From NCBI RefSeq assembly GCF_019263705.2, contig NZ_JADQDK010000001.1, positions 1,426,001 to 1,490,000 of the forward strand: DNA of 64,000 nt, in the 5' to 3' direction. How positions within the stretch are numbered: position 1 is the first letter of the stretch; each line of letters begins with the position of its first letter. The translations under genes and the position numbers were made by a program. The notes beneath the pieces were generated by a model, which saw nothing but the letters and a program-made list of their open reading frames with translations, searched no databases and was not told where the DNA came from. This DNA comes from Pseudonocardia abyssalis. GTDB taxonomy: Bacteria; Actinomycetota; Actinomycetes; Mycobacteriales; Pseudonocardiaceae. Below, piece by piece: positions 32,432 through 40,122 of the stretch.

Positions 32432-33708
32432 GAGGTGATCCCCAGTCGGGTTCCGAGCCAGGGGAGTGCGTCGCCGAGTCCAGGGCCCCAGACCTCCCAG
32501 GTGTGCTCGCCGGGGCGGGGACGGAACTCCACGTCCATCCCGGCCGCCTGGGTCGCCGCGAAGACCTCCTCCGCCTGCGGGAGATAGACGGTGTCCTGCA
32601 GCCCTCCGACCAGGTAGCCCGCGGTGGCCGGGAACCGCCGCGTCGCCAGGACGTCGAGCGGGTTGACGGTCCGGTAGGCGGCCTCGTCACCGCCGAACGC
32701 CTCCGCGATCGTCTGCGTGCGGTCGCCGAGGGTGGGTGCGTCCTCGCCGGAGATGTCGACGAACGTCGCGAACAGGTCGGGGGCGTTGACGGCGAGCTGC
32801 AGCGAGCAGGTGCCGCCGTTGGACAGCCCGCCCACGGCCCAGCCTCCCGGCGTGACCTGCAGCGTCGAGCGGATCCAGGCGGGGACGTCGACGGTGAGGT
32901 AGGTGAAGGCGTTGCCGAGCGGGGAGTCGACGCACAACGGGTTGGCGAGCGGGTCGCCGAGGTGGTCGGGCAGGACGACCACCGGGGCGAGCCCGTCGTG
33001 CTCGGCGGCGTAGGCGTCGGCGCGCTGGGCGAGCTCGCCGCTGGTGAGCCAGTCGTCGGGGGAGCCGGGCTGGCCGGACAGGAGCACGAGCACGGGCAGC
33101 TGCGCGCGCGTCGAGCCGAGGTAGGCCGGGGGCAGGTAGACCCAGGCGGGGCGGGCGGGGAAGCCGGACGTCGTCGCCGGGATGTCGACCTGGCTCACGA
33201 CGCCCGCGTCGGGCATGTCGGCGGGCGGGCGCCACCCGTTCTCCAGCGGCGTGCCCCGGGTCCCGACGTACTGGCGCTGGCGCGCCGCGACGTCGGCGAA
33301 GGGCAGGACGTCGGCTGCCGCCAACCCGAGCGCGGTGCGCACCGTCGGGAACTCCTGGTAGTAGCCGTTGACGCCCTGCGCCGCAGCCAGGACCACGAGC
33401 ACCGCGGCCACCGGAGACCACCACCGGAACCGGGCCACCGCCAGCCCCGCCGCGACCAGCCCCACCCCGACGGCGAGCACCACGAGCAGCGGGATCGGGT
33501 CGGGGAAGGGCTGCCAGACGACGTCGACGACGAACACCGCGGCGGCGGTGAGCGCGACCGCGGAGACGAGCACGACCGGCACGGCCCGCCCCCACCAGCG
33601 GCGCCCGCGGGCGGCGAGGAGCAGCACCAGCCCCGTGGCGCCGGCGACGAGGACCACCCCCGGCAGCGGGCCGCTCAGCAACGACCACTCGAGCATGCCG
33701 CTGATCAT
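32428..33708 (-). CDS. Membrane-anchored alpha/beta-hydrolase esterase (PF00756-type)
   Basis: 426 aa from ATG 33708 (GGGGG upstream); the longer frame to 33762 runs into the repeat array. Four N-terminal membrane segments (about residues 5-135, e.g. GVVLVAGATGLVLLLAA) precede an extracytoplasmic esterase D/antigen-85-like domain: PAWVYLPPAYLGS, nucleophile elbow GGLSNGGTCSLQLA, and catalytic His in GEHTWEVWGPGL. In mycobacteria such membrane esterases act on envelope lipids. It overlaps the mprF-like gene by 4 nt; paired genes of this type suggest that the esterase removes the aminoacyl group that MprF adds, as aminoacyl-PG hydrolases do in actinobacteria; this is inference. Confidence 0.82.
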   Translation of the reverse strand: MISGMLEWSLLSGPLPGVVLVAGATGLVLLLAARGRRWWGRAVPVVLVSAVALTAAAVFVVDVVWQPFPDPIPLLVVLAVGVGLVAAGLAVARFRWWSPVAAVLVVLAAAQGVNGYYQEFPTVRTALGLAAADVLPFADVAARQRQYVGTRGTPLENGWRPPADMPDAGVVSQVDIPATTSGFPARPAWVYLPPAYLGSTRAQLPVLVLLSGQPGSPDDWLTSGELAQRADAYAAEHDGLAPVVVLPDHLGDPLANPLCVDSPLGNAFTYLTVDVPAWIRSTLQVTPGGWAVGGLSNGGTCSLQLAVNAPDLFATFVDISGEDAPTLGDRTQTIAEAFGGDEAAYRTVNPLDVLATRRFPATAGYLVGGLQDTVYLPQAEEVFAATQAAGMDVEFRPRPGEHTWEVWGPGLGDALPWLGTRLGITS

Positions 33709-33745
33709 GCCCCCGCCGCGCGGGCCCCCCGCCCCCGGTTCCCCA

Positions 33746-33934
33746 CCCGCGAGTCGCGCCATTCCCGCCCGCGAGTCGCTGTTCGTGCGCCCGCGAGTCG
33801 CTGATCGTGCGCCCCGCGAGTCGCTGTTGTTCCGCCCGTGAGTCGTCCGTTGTCGCTCGAGAGGTCCTCAGCCGGGACTCGCCGAATCCGCACCCGGCGA
33901 GTCGCCGAATCCGCACCCGCGAGTCGCTGAATCG
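33746..33934 (+). repeat. Array A, left block: 8 copies of a 22-bp-phased GCGAGTCGC element
   Basis: The core GAGTCG (one GACTCG variant) starts at 33751, 33773, 33795, 33818, 33840, 33876, 33899 and 33921, i.e. spacings 22, 22, 23, 22, 36, 23 and 22. The fuller unit is about CCCGCGAGTCGCTGNTNNTG. It lies between the divergent esterase and SMR genes. Unlike CRISPR there are no long unique spacers. Confidence 0.85.
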
Positions 33935-34121
33935 GTGCCTGTGGCTGCTTCTCCTCCACGGCCGCCCGTTGAAGATCGTCACGACACGTGCGTCACGGCC
34001 CTCCGAACGGCGACACCGCACCTCTCGGAGCGATCATGAGCGGACGCCGACTCGACTCGTCTACGCGTCGCGCGCAGTCGGCCCGACCCGCCGGGGATGG
34101 TGCGGCCAACCGCAGGCGCAG

Positions 34122-34210
34122 GGACAGCGACTCGCTGGCGCGGATCCGGCGACTCGCGGGCGCGGATCCAGCGACTCGCGGGCGCAGGAACAGCGACTCG
34201 CGGGTCGGAG
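34122..34210 (-). repeat. Array A, right block: 4 inverted copies of the 22-bp element
   Basis: The same unit in opposite orientation (AGCGACTCGCGGGCG): GACTCG at 34129, 34151, 34173 and 34195, spacing exactly 22 each time. It ends about 20 bp before the SMR operator, 208 bp from the left block. Confidence 0.85.
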
Positions 34211-34228
34211 CGGGGGACACGCAGGGTG

Positions 34229-34242
34229 TGTACAGTTGTACA
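34229..34242. promoter_or_regulatory. TGTACA-GT-TGTACA operator before SMR efflux pair
   Basis: Two TGTACA palindromes separated by GT form a 14-bp inverted repeat 16-25 bp before the first SMR start. The AT-rich TACATAT next to it may be the -10 region. The TetR gene at the end of this operon is the natural repressor. Confidence 0.6.
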
Positions 34243-34266
34243 TATCAGGTCTGTGGGGTGCTTGCG

Positions 34267-34587
34267 GTGGCGTACGCGTTGTTGGTCCTGGCCGTGGTGT
34301 CGGGGGTGGTGGGGTCGACCTCGCTGAAGCTGTCGCTGGGGTTCCGGCGCCCCTGGCCGGTGGTCGGCACGCTCCTCGGGTACGGGGTGGCGACCGTCGC
34401 GCTCGGGCTCCTCATGGAGTACCTGCCCGTCGGCGTCATCCACGCCGTGTGGGGCGGGGGAGCGGCGGTGCTGCTCACCCTGGTCGGGCGGGTGGTGTTC
34501 GGGGAGCGGATCACCGTCTCCCGCGTGGCCGGGGTGGCGCTGATCGTCGGCGGCGTGGTCCTGCTGAACCTGTCCGGCACGCTGTGA
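34267..34587 (+). CDS. SMR-family multidrug efflux subunit 1
   Basis: About 106 aa with four membrane helices: AYALLVLAVVSGVVGSTSLK, RPWPVVGTLLGYGVATVALG, VIHAVWGGGAAVLLTLV, and ITVSRVAGVALIVGGVVLLNL. The usual helix-1 Glu of EmrE (E14) is replaced by Ser/Gly in VVGSTSLKLS, so proton coupling likely depends on the partner. The GTG at 34258 is an alternative start. Its TGA overlaps the GTG of a second SMR gene, as in EbrAB/YkkCD-type heterodimers. Confidence 0.85.
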   Translation: MAYALLVLAVVSGVVGSTSLKLSLGFRRPWPVVGTLLGYGVATVALGLLMEYLPVGVIHAVWGGGAAVLLTLVGRVVFGERITVSRVAGVALIVGGVVLLNLSGTL

Positions 34588-34901
34588 GGTCGAGTCCGTG
34601 GTGGCCGATGGCCGGCGCCATCGGGGCCGAGATCTGCTCGACGCTCCTGCTCAAGGCCTCCGACGGCTTCGCCCACCCGTGGATCGGGGCGGCGGCGCTG
34701 GCCGGGTTCGGCGTGACGCTGTTCCTGCTCTCCCGTGCCCTGCTGACACTCCCGCTGGGCCTCGCGTACGCGGTGTGGGTGGGCGTCGGCAGCGTCGTGG
34801 TGACCCTCGGTGGGGTGCTGCTGTTCGGCGACCACGTCGGCCCGGGCGGGGTCGTCGGGATCGCGCTGGTGGCGGCGGGGGTCGTGGTGATCAACCTGTG
34901 A
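34584..34901 (+). CDS. SMR-family multidrug efflux subunit 2
   Basis: 105 aa, four helices. It retains the conserved helix-1 Glu in GAIGAEICSTLLLKASDG, the EmrE E14 equivalent that binds drug and protons. Other motifs: LPLGLAYAVWVGVGSVVVTL and VVGIALVAAGVVVINL. It overlaps subunit 1 by 4 nt and the following TetR gene by 4 nt, making a three-gene translationally coupled operon. Exports cationic compounds by family; the real substrate is not known. Confidence 0.88.
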   Translation: MRSSPWWPMAGAIGAEICSTLLLKASDGFAHPWIGAAALAGFGVTLFLLSRALLTLPLGLAYAVWVGVGSVVVTLGGVLLFGDHVGPGGVVGIALVAAGVVVINL

Positions 34902-35449
34902 GCCGGGGTCCCAACGACCCGGGCCGCCGCGACCGGATCGTCGCCGCCGCCGTGGACCTGATGGGCCGTGACGGCCTGCACACGATCACCCACCGGGCCG
35001 TCGCCGCGCACGCGGGCGTGCCGTTGGGGTCCACCACCTACTACTTCCGCGACCTCGACGACCTGCTGCTCGCCGCCGTCGCGGTGGCGCTGGAGCACTC
35101 GCGCGGGCGCATCGACGACTGGGACGCCGACCTGCCGACCGGGGCCACCGCGGAGCAGGTGTGCCGTTCCCTCGCGGAGATGACCGTCGGCTACCTGACC
35201 GAGCACACCGCCCGCACGGTGCTCGACTACGAGCTCTACGCCGCCGGCCTGCGCCGCGAGCAGCTGCGGGCGCGCAGCGCGGAGTGGATCGGGCTGCTGC
35301 GCACCGCCCTGCACGGCCGGTTCGACCCCCTCACCGCCGACGCCCTCACCGCCGCCGTCGACGGCTTCACCCTGCAGGCCCTGCTCGCCCGCGGCACGCC
35401 GACCGTCGACGCGTGCGAGGCGCTGCTGCGCCGCGTCGTGGCAGGGTGA
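34898..35449 (+). CDS. TetR-family regulator of the SMR operon
   Basis: 183 aa. HTH: RDRIVAAAVDLMGRDG, then ITHRAVAAHAGVPLGSTTYYF; the C-terminal part is a small helical ligand domain. GTG 34898 overlaps the SMR2 stop. As the last gene of an efflux operon with a TGTACA inverted repeat at its promoter, it is very likely an autorepressor induced by the exported compound. The aminotransferase gene begins 5 nt downstream and may be co-transcribed. Confidence 0.88.
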   Translation: MSRGPNDPGRRDRIVAAAVDLMGRDGLHTITHRAVAAHAGVPLGSTTYYFRDLDDLLLAAVAVALEHSRGRIDDWDADLPTGATAEQVCRSLAEMTVGYLTEHTARTVLDYELYAAGLRREQLRARSAEWIGLLRTALHGRFDPLTADALTAAVDGFTLQALLARGTPTVDACEALLRRVVAG

Positions 35450-35454
35450 GGCGC

Positions 35455-36684
35455 GTGAGCTTCGACGTCGCCTCGGTCCGTGACCACTTCCCGTCCCTGA
35501 AGGCCGGGTACGCGCACTTCGACGGGCCCGGCGGCTCGCAGGTGCCCGACGTCGTCGCGCAGGCCGTCGCCGAGACGATGACCTCCCCGCTGGCCAACCG
35601 CGGCACGATCACCGCCGCCGAGCGCACCGCCGACGCGATCGTCCTCGCCGCGCGGGCCGCGATGGCCGACCTCCTCGGCGCCGACCCGGGCGGGATCGTC
35701 TTCGGCCGCAGCATGACGGCGTTGACGTTCGACCTCGCCCGCACGCTGGCCGCGGGATGGGGCCCGGGCGACGAGGTCGTCGTCACCCGCCTCGACCACG
35801 ACGCCGACATCCGGCCCTGGGTGATCGCCGCGGAGGCCGTGGGCGCGACCGTGCGGTGGCTCGGCTTCGACCCCGCCACCGGGGAGCTCGACGACGTCAC
35901 CCCGCTGCTGTCCGACCGCACGAGGCTCGTCGCGGTCACGGGTGCGTCGAACCTCATCGGCACCCGCCCCCCGGTCCGGGAGATCGCCGACCGCGCGCAC
36001 GGCGCGGGCGCGCTCGTCCACGTCGACGGGGTGCACCTCACCGCGCACGCCCCGATCGACGTCACCGAACTCGGTGCCGACTTCTACGCGTGCTCCCCGT
36101 ACAAGTTCCTCGGCCCGCACTGCGGGGTGCTCGCCGCCGAACCGGCGCTGCTGGAGACGCTGCGCCCCGCGAAGCTGCTGCCGTCCTCGGACGCCGTGCC
36201 GGAGCGCTTCGAGCTCGGCACGCTGCCCTACGAACTGCTCGCCGGCACCACCGCGGCCGTCGACTTCCTGGCCGGTCTCGTTCCCGGCGACGGCACCCGG
36301 CGCGAGCGGCTCACCGCGTCGATGACGGCGGTCGAGGCCCACGAGGACCGCCTGCGCCACCGGATCGAGGACGCACTCGCCGCGCTGCCCGGCGTCACCG
36401 TGTACTCACGTGCGGCCCGGCGCACGCCCACCCTGCTGGTCGGGTTCGACGGGCGGGACCCGGCGGAGGCCTACCGCTTCCTCGCCGAGCGGGGCGTCAA
36501 CGCTCCCGCCAGCTCGTTCTACGCGATCGAGGCGTCGCGGCACCTCGGCCTGGGCGACGGCGGGTCGTTGCGGATCGGGCTCGCGCCCTACACCGACGAC
36601 TGCGACGTCGACCGTCTGATCGCCGCACTGGGCGAGTTCGTGTCGGCGCCGCCGGCGGAGTCTCGGAACAGCGGCGGCAGGTAG
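35455..36684 (+). CDS. Class-V aminotransferase (cysteine-desulfurase-like, TIGR01976 type)
   Basis: 409 aa PLP enzyme. VHVDGVHLTAHAPIDV carries the PLP Asp region, and ACSPYKFLGPHCGVL the Schiff-base Lys. The N-terminal YAHFDGPGGSQVP and ESRN tail fit cysteine-desulfurase-like proteins of unknown substrate. GTG 35455 is used; GTG 35446 is possible. Its last 97 bases overlap the convergent CPBP protease gene, so the C-terminal RNSGGR tail and the protease tail share DNA. A role tied to the SMR operon is possible only from position. Confidence 0.85.
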   Translation: MSFDVASVRDHFPSLKAGYAHFDGPGGSQVPDVVAQAVAETMTSPLANRGTITAAERTADAIVLAARAAMADLLGADPGGIVFGRSMTALTFDLARTLAAGWGPGDEVVVTRLDHDADIRPWVIAAEAVGATVRWLGFDPATGELDDVTPLLSDRTRLVAVTGASNLIGTRPPVREIADRAHGAGALVHVDGVHLTAHAPIDVTELGADFYACSPYKFLGPHCGVLAAEPALLETLRPAKLLPSSDAVPERFELGTLPYELLAGTTAAVDFLAGLVPGDGTRRERLTASMTAVEAHEDRLRHRIEDALAALPGVTVYSRAARRTPTLLVGFDGRDPAEAYRFLAERGVNAPASSFYAIEASRHLGLGDGGSLRIGLAPYTDDCDVDRLIAALGEFVSAPPAESRNSGGR

Positions 36685-37355
36685 CGCAGCATCAGAGACG
36701 ACCAGGTCAGGTGCGTGAGCAGCGGCGCCTGGATCCCGCCGGACGATCGGCGCTGCAACCCGAACAGCGCCCCCATGACGCCCGACGCGAGCACGAGCGC
36801 CGGGTTGCGGGTGGCGACGGTGGCGAGCATGTACACCCCGGTCGAGGCGACGATCGGCCGCCGCTCGCCGACCGCCGCGTACAGCGCACCGCGGAAGAAG
36901 ACCTCCTCGGCCGCGCCGTTGGCCAGCGTGGTGAGCACGACGAGCCCGTTGCTGCCCTGGTCGGCGTACTGCAGGATCGAGGAGATCGCCCGGTCGAGCA
37001 CCGGGATCCGCTTGGCCACGAGCGCGGCGGCGTAGAACGCACCGAACGCGCCGACGCCCAGCAGCACCGGCGTGACGAGCGGGCGGCGCAGGTTCTCGCC
37101 GTACTGCATCCAGCCCAGGTGCAGCTTGCCCGAGGCGAGCCCGCCGATCAGCCAGGTGGCCGCGGTGCCGAGCGTGATGCCGTAGAAGGCGGGGGAGTCC
37201 GGCTTCGTCGACAGGCCGGCGCCGAGCATCCCGGCCCCGGCCAGCGACGTAGCCGCGACGACCCGGCGGCGGCGGCGGAACTTCGCGTCGGACTCCCGGT
37301 GGTCGCGCGGCACCTTCTCCGCGAGCCAGTGCGGCAGGAACCGGGTGACCGTCAC
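36588..37355 (-). CDS. CPBP-family intramembrane glutamic endopeptidase
   Basis: 255 aa with several membrane helices. The Abi/CAAX motif 1 is NGAAEEVFFRGALYAAV (EExxxR) and motif 3 is LTHLTWSSLMLRYLP (His). These membrane proteases act on prenylated or signal-type substrates; in bacteria their roles include bacteriocin immunity and anti-sigma cleavage. GTG 37355 overlaps the NmrA-like gene stop by 4 nt. The 3' end overlaps the aminotransferase gene on the other strand by 97 nt. Confidence 0.85.
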   Translation of the reverse strand: MTVTRFLPHWLAEKVPRDHRESDAKFRRRRRVVAATSLAGAGMLGAGLSTKPDSPAFYGITLGTAATWLIGGLASGKLHLGWMQYGENLRRPLVTPVLLGVGAFGAFYAAALVAKRIPVLDRAISSILQYADQGSNGLVVLTTLANGAAEEVFFRGALYAAVGERRPIVASTGVYMLATVATRNPALVLASGVMGALFGLQRRSSGGIQAPLLTHLTWSSLMLRYLPPLFRDSAGGADTNSPSAAIRRSTSQSSV

Positions 37356-38251
37356 TTCTTCTCCCGCGCGGCTCGTGCCCGGTCGCCCAGTGCGGCCAGC
37401 ACGGCGTCGTCGTAGTCCATCGGCTCGAACGGGACGAGCTCCCGGATGGCGGGGTCGCGGACGACCACCTCGTTGGACATGGAGTCGATCAGGGAGCGGC
37501 CGGTCTGCACGTCGACGTCGGTGACCAGCGACAACCACCGCGACGAGAGCTGCGGCGACAGCAGCGGCACCGGCACGACGATCATCGTGCGGCCCTCGAT
37601 GACGGCCACGCGGCGCATCATCTCGACGTACTCGAGGACCTCGGTGCCGCCGATGTCGAACGCGCGGCCCTCCGTGGCGGGTACCTCCAGCACCCCGACG
37701 AGGTAGCGCACGACGTCCGCGACGGCGATCGGCTGCGTGCGGGTGCGGACCCAGCGCGGCGTGATCATCGCCGGGAGGTGCTCGACGAGCTGGCGCGTCA
37801 TCTCCCAGGAGATCCCGCCGTGCCCGACGATGATCCCGGCGCGCAGGACGGTGACCGGCACCCCCGCCTCGCCGAGGATCTTCTCCACCTCGCGGCGGCT
37901 GCGCAGGTGCTCGGACAGGTCGTCGGCGTCGTCGCCGAGCCCGCCCAGGTAGACGATGCTCGAGACCCCGGCGTCGGCGGCGGCCTTGCCGAACGTCCGC
38001 GCGGCCTCCGCGTCGCGCTCGGCGAAGTGCGGGTCGTCGAGGGAGTGCACCAGGTAGTAGGCGACGTCCTGCCCGGACAGGGCCTCGGCCAGCGATGCGG
38101 CGTCGTGGACGTCGCCCGGCACGGCGGTGCCCGCGCCGCGGTAGCTCTCGGGGCGCCGGGTCATCGCCGAGACCTCGTGGCCGGCCTCCTCGAGGGCGGG
38201 ACACAGCCGCCCACCCACGAACCCGGACGCACCGGTCACCAACACGCGCAT
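37352..38251 (-). CDS. NmrA/SDR-a5-like NAD(P)-binding protein
   Basis: 299 aa atypical SDR: VLVTGASGFVGGRLCPALEE gives the GxxGxxG cofactor site; DVAYYLVHSLDD, YLGGLGDDADDLSEHLRSR and LRAGIIVGHGGISWEM follow the pattern of NAD(P)H-binding YwnB/YtfG-like and complex-I-assembly-like proteins. No classical YxxxK. It is upstream of, and overlaps, the CPBP protease gene. Its start is just beside repeat array B, so its promoter must lie within or near that array. Substrate unknown. Confidence 0.83.
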   Translation of the reverse strand: MRVLVTGASGFVGGRLCPALEEAGHEVSAMTRRPESYRGAGTAVPGDVHDAASLAEALSGQDVAYYLVHSLDDPHFAERDAEAARTFGKAAADAGVSSIVYLGGLGDDADDLSEHLRSRREVEKILGEAGVPVTVLRAGIIVGHGGISWEMTRQLVEHLPAMITPRWVRTRTQPIAVADVVRYLVGVLEVPATEGRAFDIGGTEVLEYVEMMRRVAVIEGRTMIVVPVPLLSPQLSSRWLSLVTDVDVQTGRSLIDSMSNEVVVRDPAIRELVPFEPMDYDDAVLAALGDRARAAREKK

Positions 38252-38279
38252 GGTGTCACCTTCCCGCGCGGGCGGGGAT

Positions 38280-38410
38280 CCGGCGACTCGGGGGCGGGTG
38301 AGAAGCGACTCGCGGGCGTGGATACCGCGACTCGCGGGAGGGGGGCGTGTTCCGCGAGTCGCGCCTTCTCCGCCCGCGAGTCGCTCCGTTACCGCCCTCG
38401 AGTCGGGTGT
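38280..38410. repeat. Array B: 3+3 inverted copies of the 22-bp element
   Basis: GACTCG cores start at 38285, 38307 and 38329, then GAGTCG cores at 38356, 38378 and 38400. Spacings are 22, 22, 27, 22, 22, so the array is symmetric about 38345. It is between the NmrA-like gene (start side) and the XRE-cupin gene (stop side), hence not confined to one promoter or terminator role. Confidence 0.87.
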
Positions 38411-38429
38411 TCCGCCCCGGGTCGCGGGC

Positions 38430-39002
38430 TCAGCTCCGGCGGGCCAGTGCCACCAGGTAGCGGCAGTCGTGGTCGGTCGGGTTGACGTAGGCACACGGCT
38501 GCGGCGAACCGAGCTGCAGGCAGTCACCCACTCCCAGCTCGTGCAACACCTCGCCCTCCTCGAAGTGCAGCGTGCCGGTGAGCACCCAGATCTGGTGGTG
38601 CAGGAACGCGTAGGACTCGGTGGGGTAGGCGATCCGGGCGCCGGCGGGCAGGTGGATCTCGACGAGCTCCAGCGGCCCGCCGGGGTCGGGCGAGACGGCC
38701 CGCCGTCGGTAGCCGCTGTCCGGGTCGGTCCAGGTGGGTTGGTCGGCGGCCCGGACCAGCCGCCCACCGGTGCCCTCCGCCCTCGCCACCAGCTCGGACA
38801 GCGTCATCCCCAGCGCCCCGGACAGGCGCCCGAGCAGGGCTGCGGTGGGCTGCGCCTCGCCGCGTTCGATCTTCCCGATCATGGTGCGGGACACCCCGGA
38901 CCGCTCCGCGAGGGCGGCTGCCGAGAGGTCGCGGGAGGTGCGGGCCGCGTAGAGCACGGCGGCGAGCGCGAGAGAGAGCCGGTCGGACACGGGTGTCACC
39001 AT
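38430..39002 (-). CDS. XRE-family regulator with C-terminal cupin domain
   Basis: 190 aa. HTH_3 at residues 8-65 (AALAERSGVSRTMIGKIERG, then QPTAALLGRLSGALGMTLSE), cupin at 95-188 (LVEIHLPAGARIAYPTES, HHQIWVLTGTLHFEEGEV, LGVGDCLQLG). Such regulators sense small metabolites in the barrel. It is divergent from a GNAT gene with only 26 bp between starts, and the palindrome between them overlaps its ATG, so it likely autoregulates and represses the GNAT gene; transcripts may be leaderless. GTG 38990 is an alternative start. Confidence 0.88.
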   Translation of the reverse strand: MVTPVSDRLSLALAAVLYAARTSRDLSAAALAERSGVSRTMIGKIERGEAQPTAALLGRLSGALGMTLSELVARAEGTGGRLVRAADQPTWTDPDSGYRRRAVSPDPGGPLELVEIHLPAGARIAYPTESYAFLHHQIWVLTGTLHFEEGEVLHELGVGDCLQLGSPQPCAYVNPTDHDCRYLVALARRS

Positions 39003-39022
39003 AGTGCCTTGATGGCTACTAT
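39001..39022. promoter_or_regulatory. Palindromic operator between XRE-cupin and GNAT genes
   Basis: ATAGTGCC-TTGAT-GGCTACTAT: ATAGT/ACTAT arms are perfect and GCC/GGC extend them. It fills the whole 26-bp intergenic gap, covers both probable start regions and fits autoregulation by the XRE protein. Confidence 0.6.
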
Positions 39023-39028
39023 CGGGCC

Positions 39029-39550
39029 ATGACCGTGCGTGATGCGATCGAGGACGACGCGGCGGCCTGCGCCGCGATCTACGCCCCCTACGTCACGGGT
39101 ACGGCGATCTCGTTCGAGTCCGATCCGCCCACCGCCGCGGAGATGGCCGGGCGGATCGCCGCCGCGCAACGGACGCACGCCTGGCTGGTGCTCACGGACG
39201 GGTCCGGCGTGCGCGGCTACGCCTACGGCGGCCGGTTCGCCGCGCGGTCCGCCTACCGCTGGTCCTGCGAGGTCAGCGTCTACCTGGAGACCGGGCTGCG
39301 CCGCACCGGTGGCGGCCGGGCGCTCTACGCGGAGCTGCTCCCGCGCCTGGCCGCCCGCGGCTACCGCACCGCGTTCGCCGGCATGACCCTGCCCAACGCC
39401 GCGAGTGCCGGCCTGCACCGGGCGCTCGGGTTCGAGCCCGCCGGGACCTACCGCCGGGTGGGGTGGAAGGCGGGGCAGTGGCACGACGTGGCCTGGATGC
39501 AGTGCCCACTGGGCCCGCCGGACGAGACCGCCCCCGACGACCCGCGCTGA
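39029..39550 (+). CDS. GNAT N-acetyltransferase, phosphinothricin-acetyltransferase-like
   Basis: 173 aa. Typical Pat/Bar layout: IYAPYVTGTAISFESDPP, GYAYGGRFAARSAYRWSCEV, acetyl-CoA pyrophosphate loop LRRTGGGRALYAELL, and GFEPAGTYRRVGWKAGQWHD. The family acetylates amino groups of phosphinothricin, methionine sulfoximine or similar compounds with acetyl-CoA. It starts at ATG 39029, 26 bp from the divergent XRE-cupin gene, its likely regulator, and its end abuts the convergent Lrp gene. Natural substrate unknown. Confidence 0.9.
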   Translation: MTVRDAIEDDAAACAAIYAPYVTGTAISFESDPPTAAEMAGRIAAAQRTHAWLVLTDGSGVRGYAYGGRFAARSAYRWSCEVSVYLETGLRRTGGGRALYAELLPRLAARGYRTAFAGMTLPNAASAGLHRALGFEPAGTYRRVGWKAGQWHDVAWMQCPLGPPDETAPDDPR

Positions 39551-39551
39551 C

Positions 39552-40055
39552 TCAGGGACGGTCCCCACGGGTGTGCTCGAAGATCAGGCTGGTCTCCGTG
39601 CCCGCGACGGCGGGGTCCCGGTTGAGCTGCTCGCCGACGAACCGCCGCAGCTCGTCGGTGCTGGCCGTGGCCACATGCACCAGGAAGTCGTTGGCCCCGG
39701 CGAGGAAGTAGACCTCCAGCACCTCGGGGTAGCGGGTGAGCCGGGCGGTGTACTCGACGATCGCGTTGCGGGCGTCGGGCTGCAGCCGGATCGCGATCAT
39801 GGCCTGCAGGTCGTGACCCAGTGCCCGGGGGTCGATGTCGGCGTGGAACCCGCGGATCACCCCGCGGGTGCGCAGGGCGCGGACGCGGGCCAGGCAGGTC
39901 GACTGCGCGATGCCGACGAGGTCGGCGAGGTCCTTGTTGGACACCCGCGCGTCGGCCCGCAGCGCGGCGACGATCGCGCGGTCGGTGTCGTCGAGCCGAA
40001 AATCCTGCGGCGAGCCGGGCTGTAGGGGCCGCGGGACGGCAGAAGGCAGTGGCAC
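39552..40055 (-). CDS. Lrp/AsnC-family regulator (AldR-like)
   Basis: 167 aa with about 20 extra N-terminal residues, so a later start is possible. HTH: LDDTDRAIVAALRADARVSN, then LADLVGIAQSTCLARVRALR; RAM amino-acid-sensing domain: MIAIRLQPDARNAIVEYTAR, EVYFLAGANDFLVHVA. It is divergent from alanine dehydrogenase with 67 bp between starts, the same pairing as aldR-ald in mycobacteria, where the Lrp protein activates ald in response to alanine. That control is inferred here. Confidence 0.9.
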   Translation of the reverse strand: MPLPSAVPRPLQPGSPQDFRLDDTDRAIVAALRADARVSNKDLADLVGIAQSTCLARVRALRTRGVIRGFHADIDPRALGHDLQAMIAIRLQPDARNAIVEYTARLTRYPEVLEVYFLAGANDFLVHVATASTDELRRFVGEQLNRDPAVAGTETSLIFEHTRGDRP

Positions 40056-40122
40056 GGGGACCTCTGTGAGAATGATCTGCGGTTCGGTTGCAGCGTACTG
40101 GCAGGATCCTCACTCTGGAACG

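Noticed and set aside
33988..34258. Upstream coding extension of the first SMR gene and other frames with RESL/ATRG repeats
   Set aside because: These frames are translations of the non-coding 22-bp array; SMR proteins are about 105 aa and the ribosome sites lie at 34258-34267.
33746..38410. CRISPR-like appearance of the phased repeats
   Set aside because: Unit is 22 bp in total with partly conserved filler, orientation inverts within the array, and there are no 30-40 bp unique spacers or cas genes.
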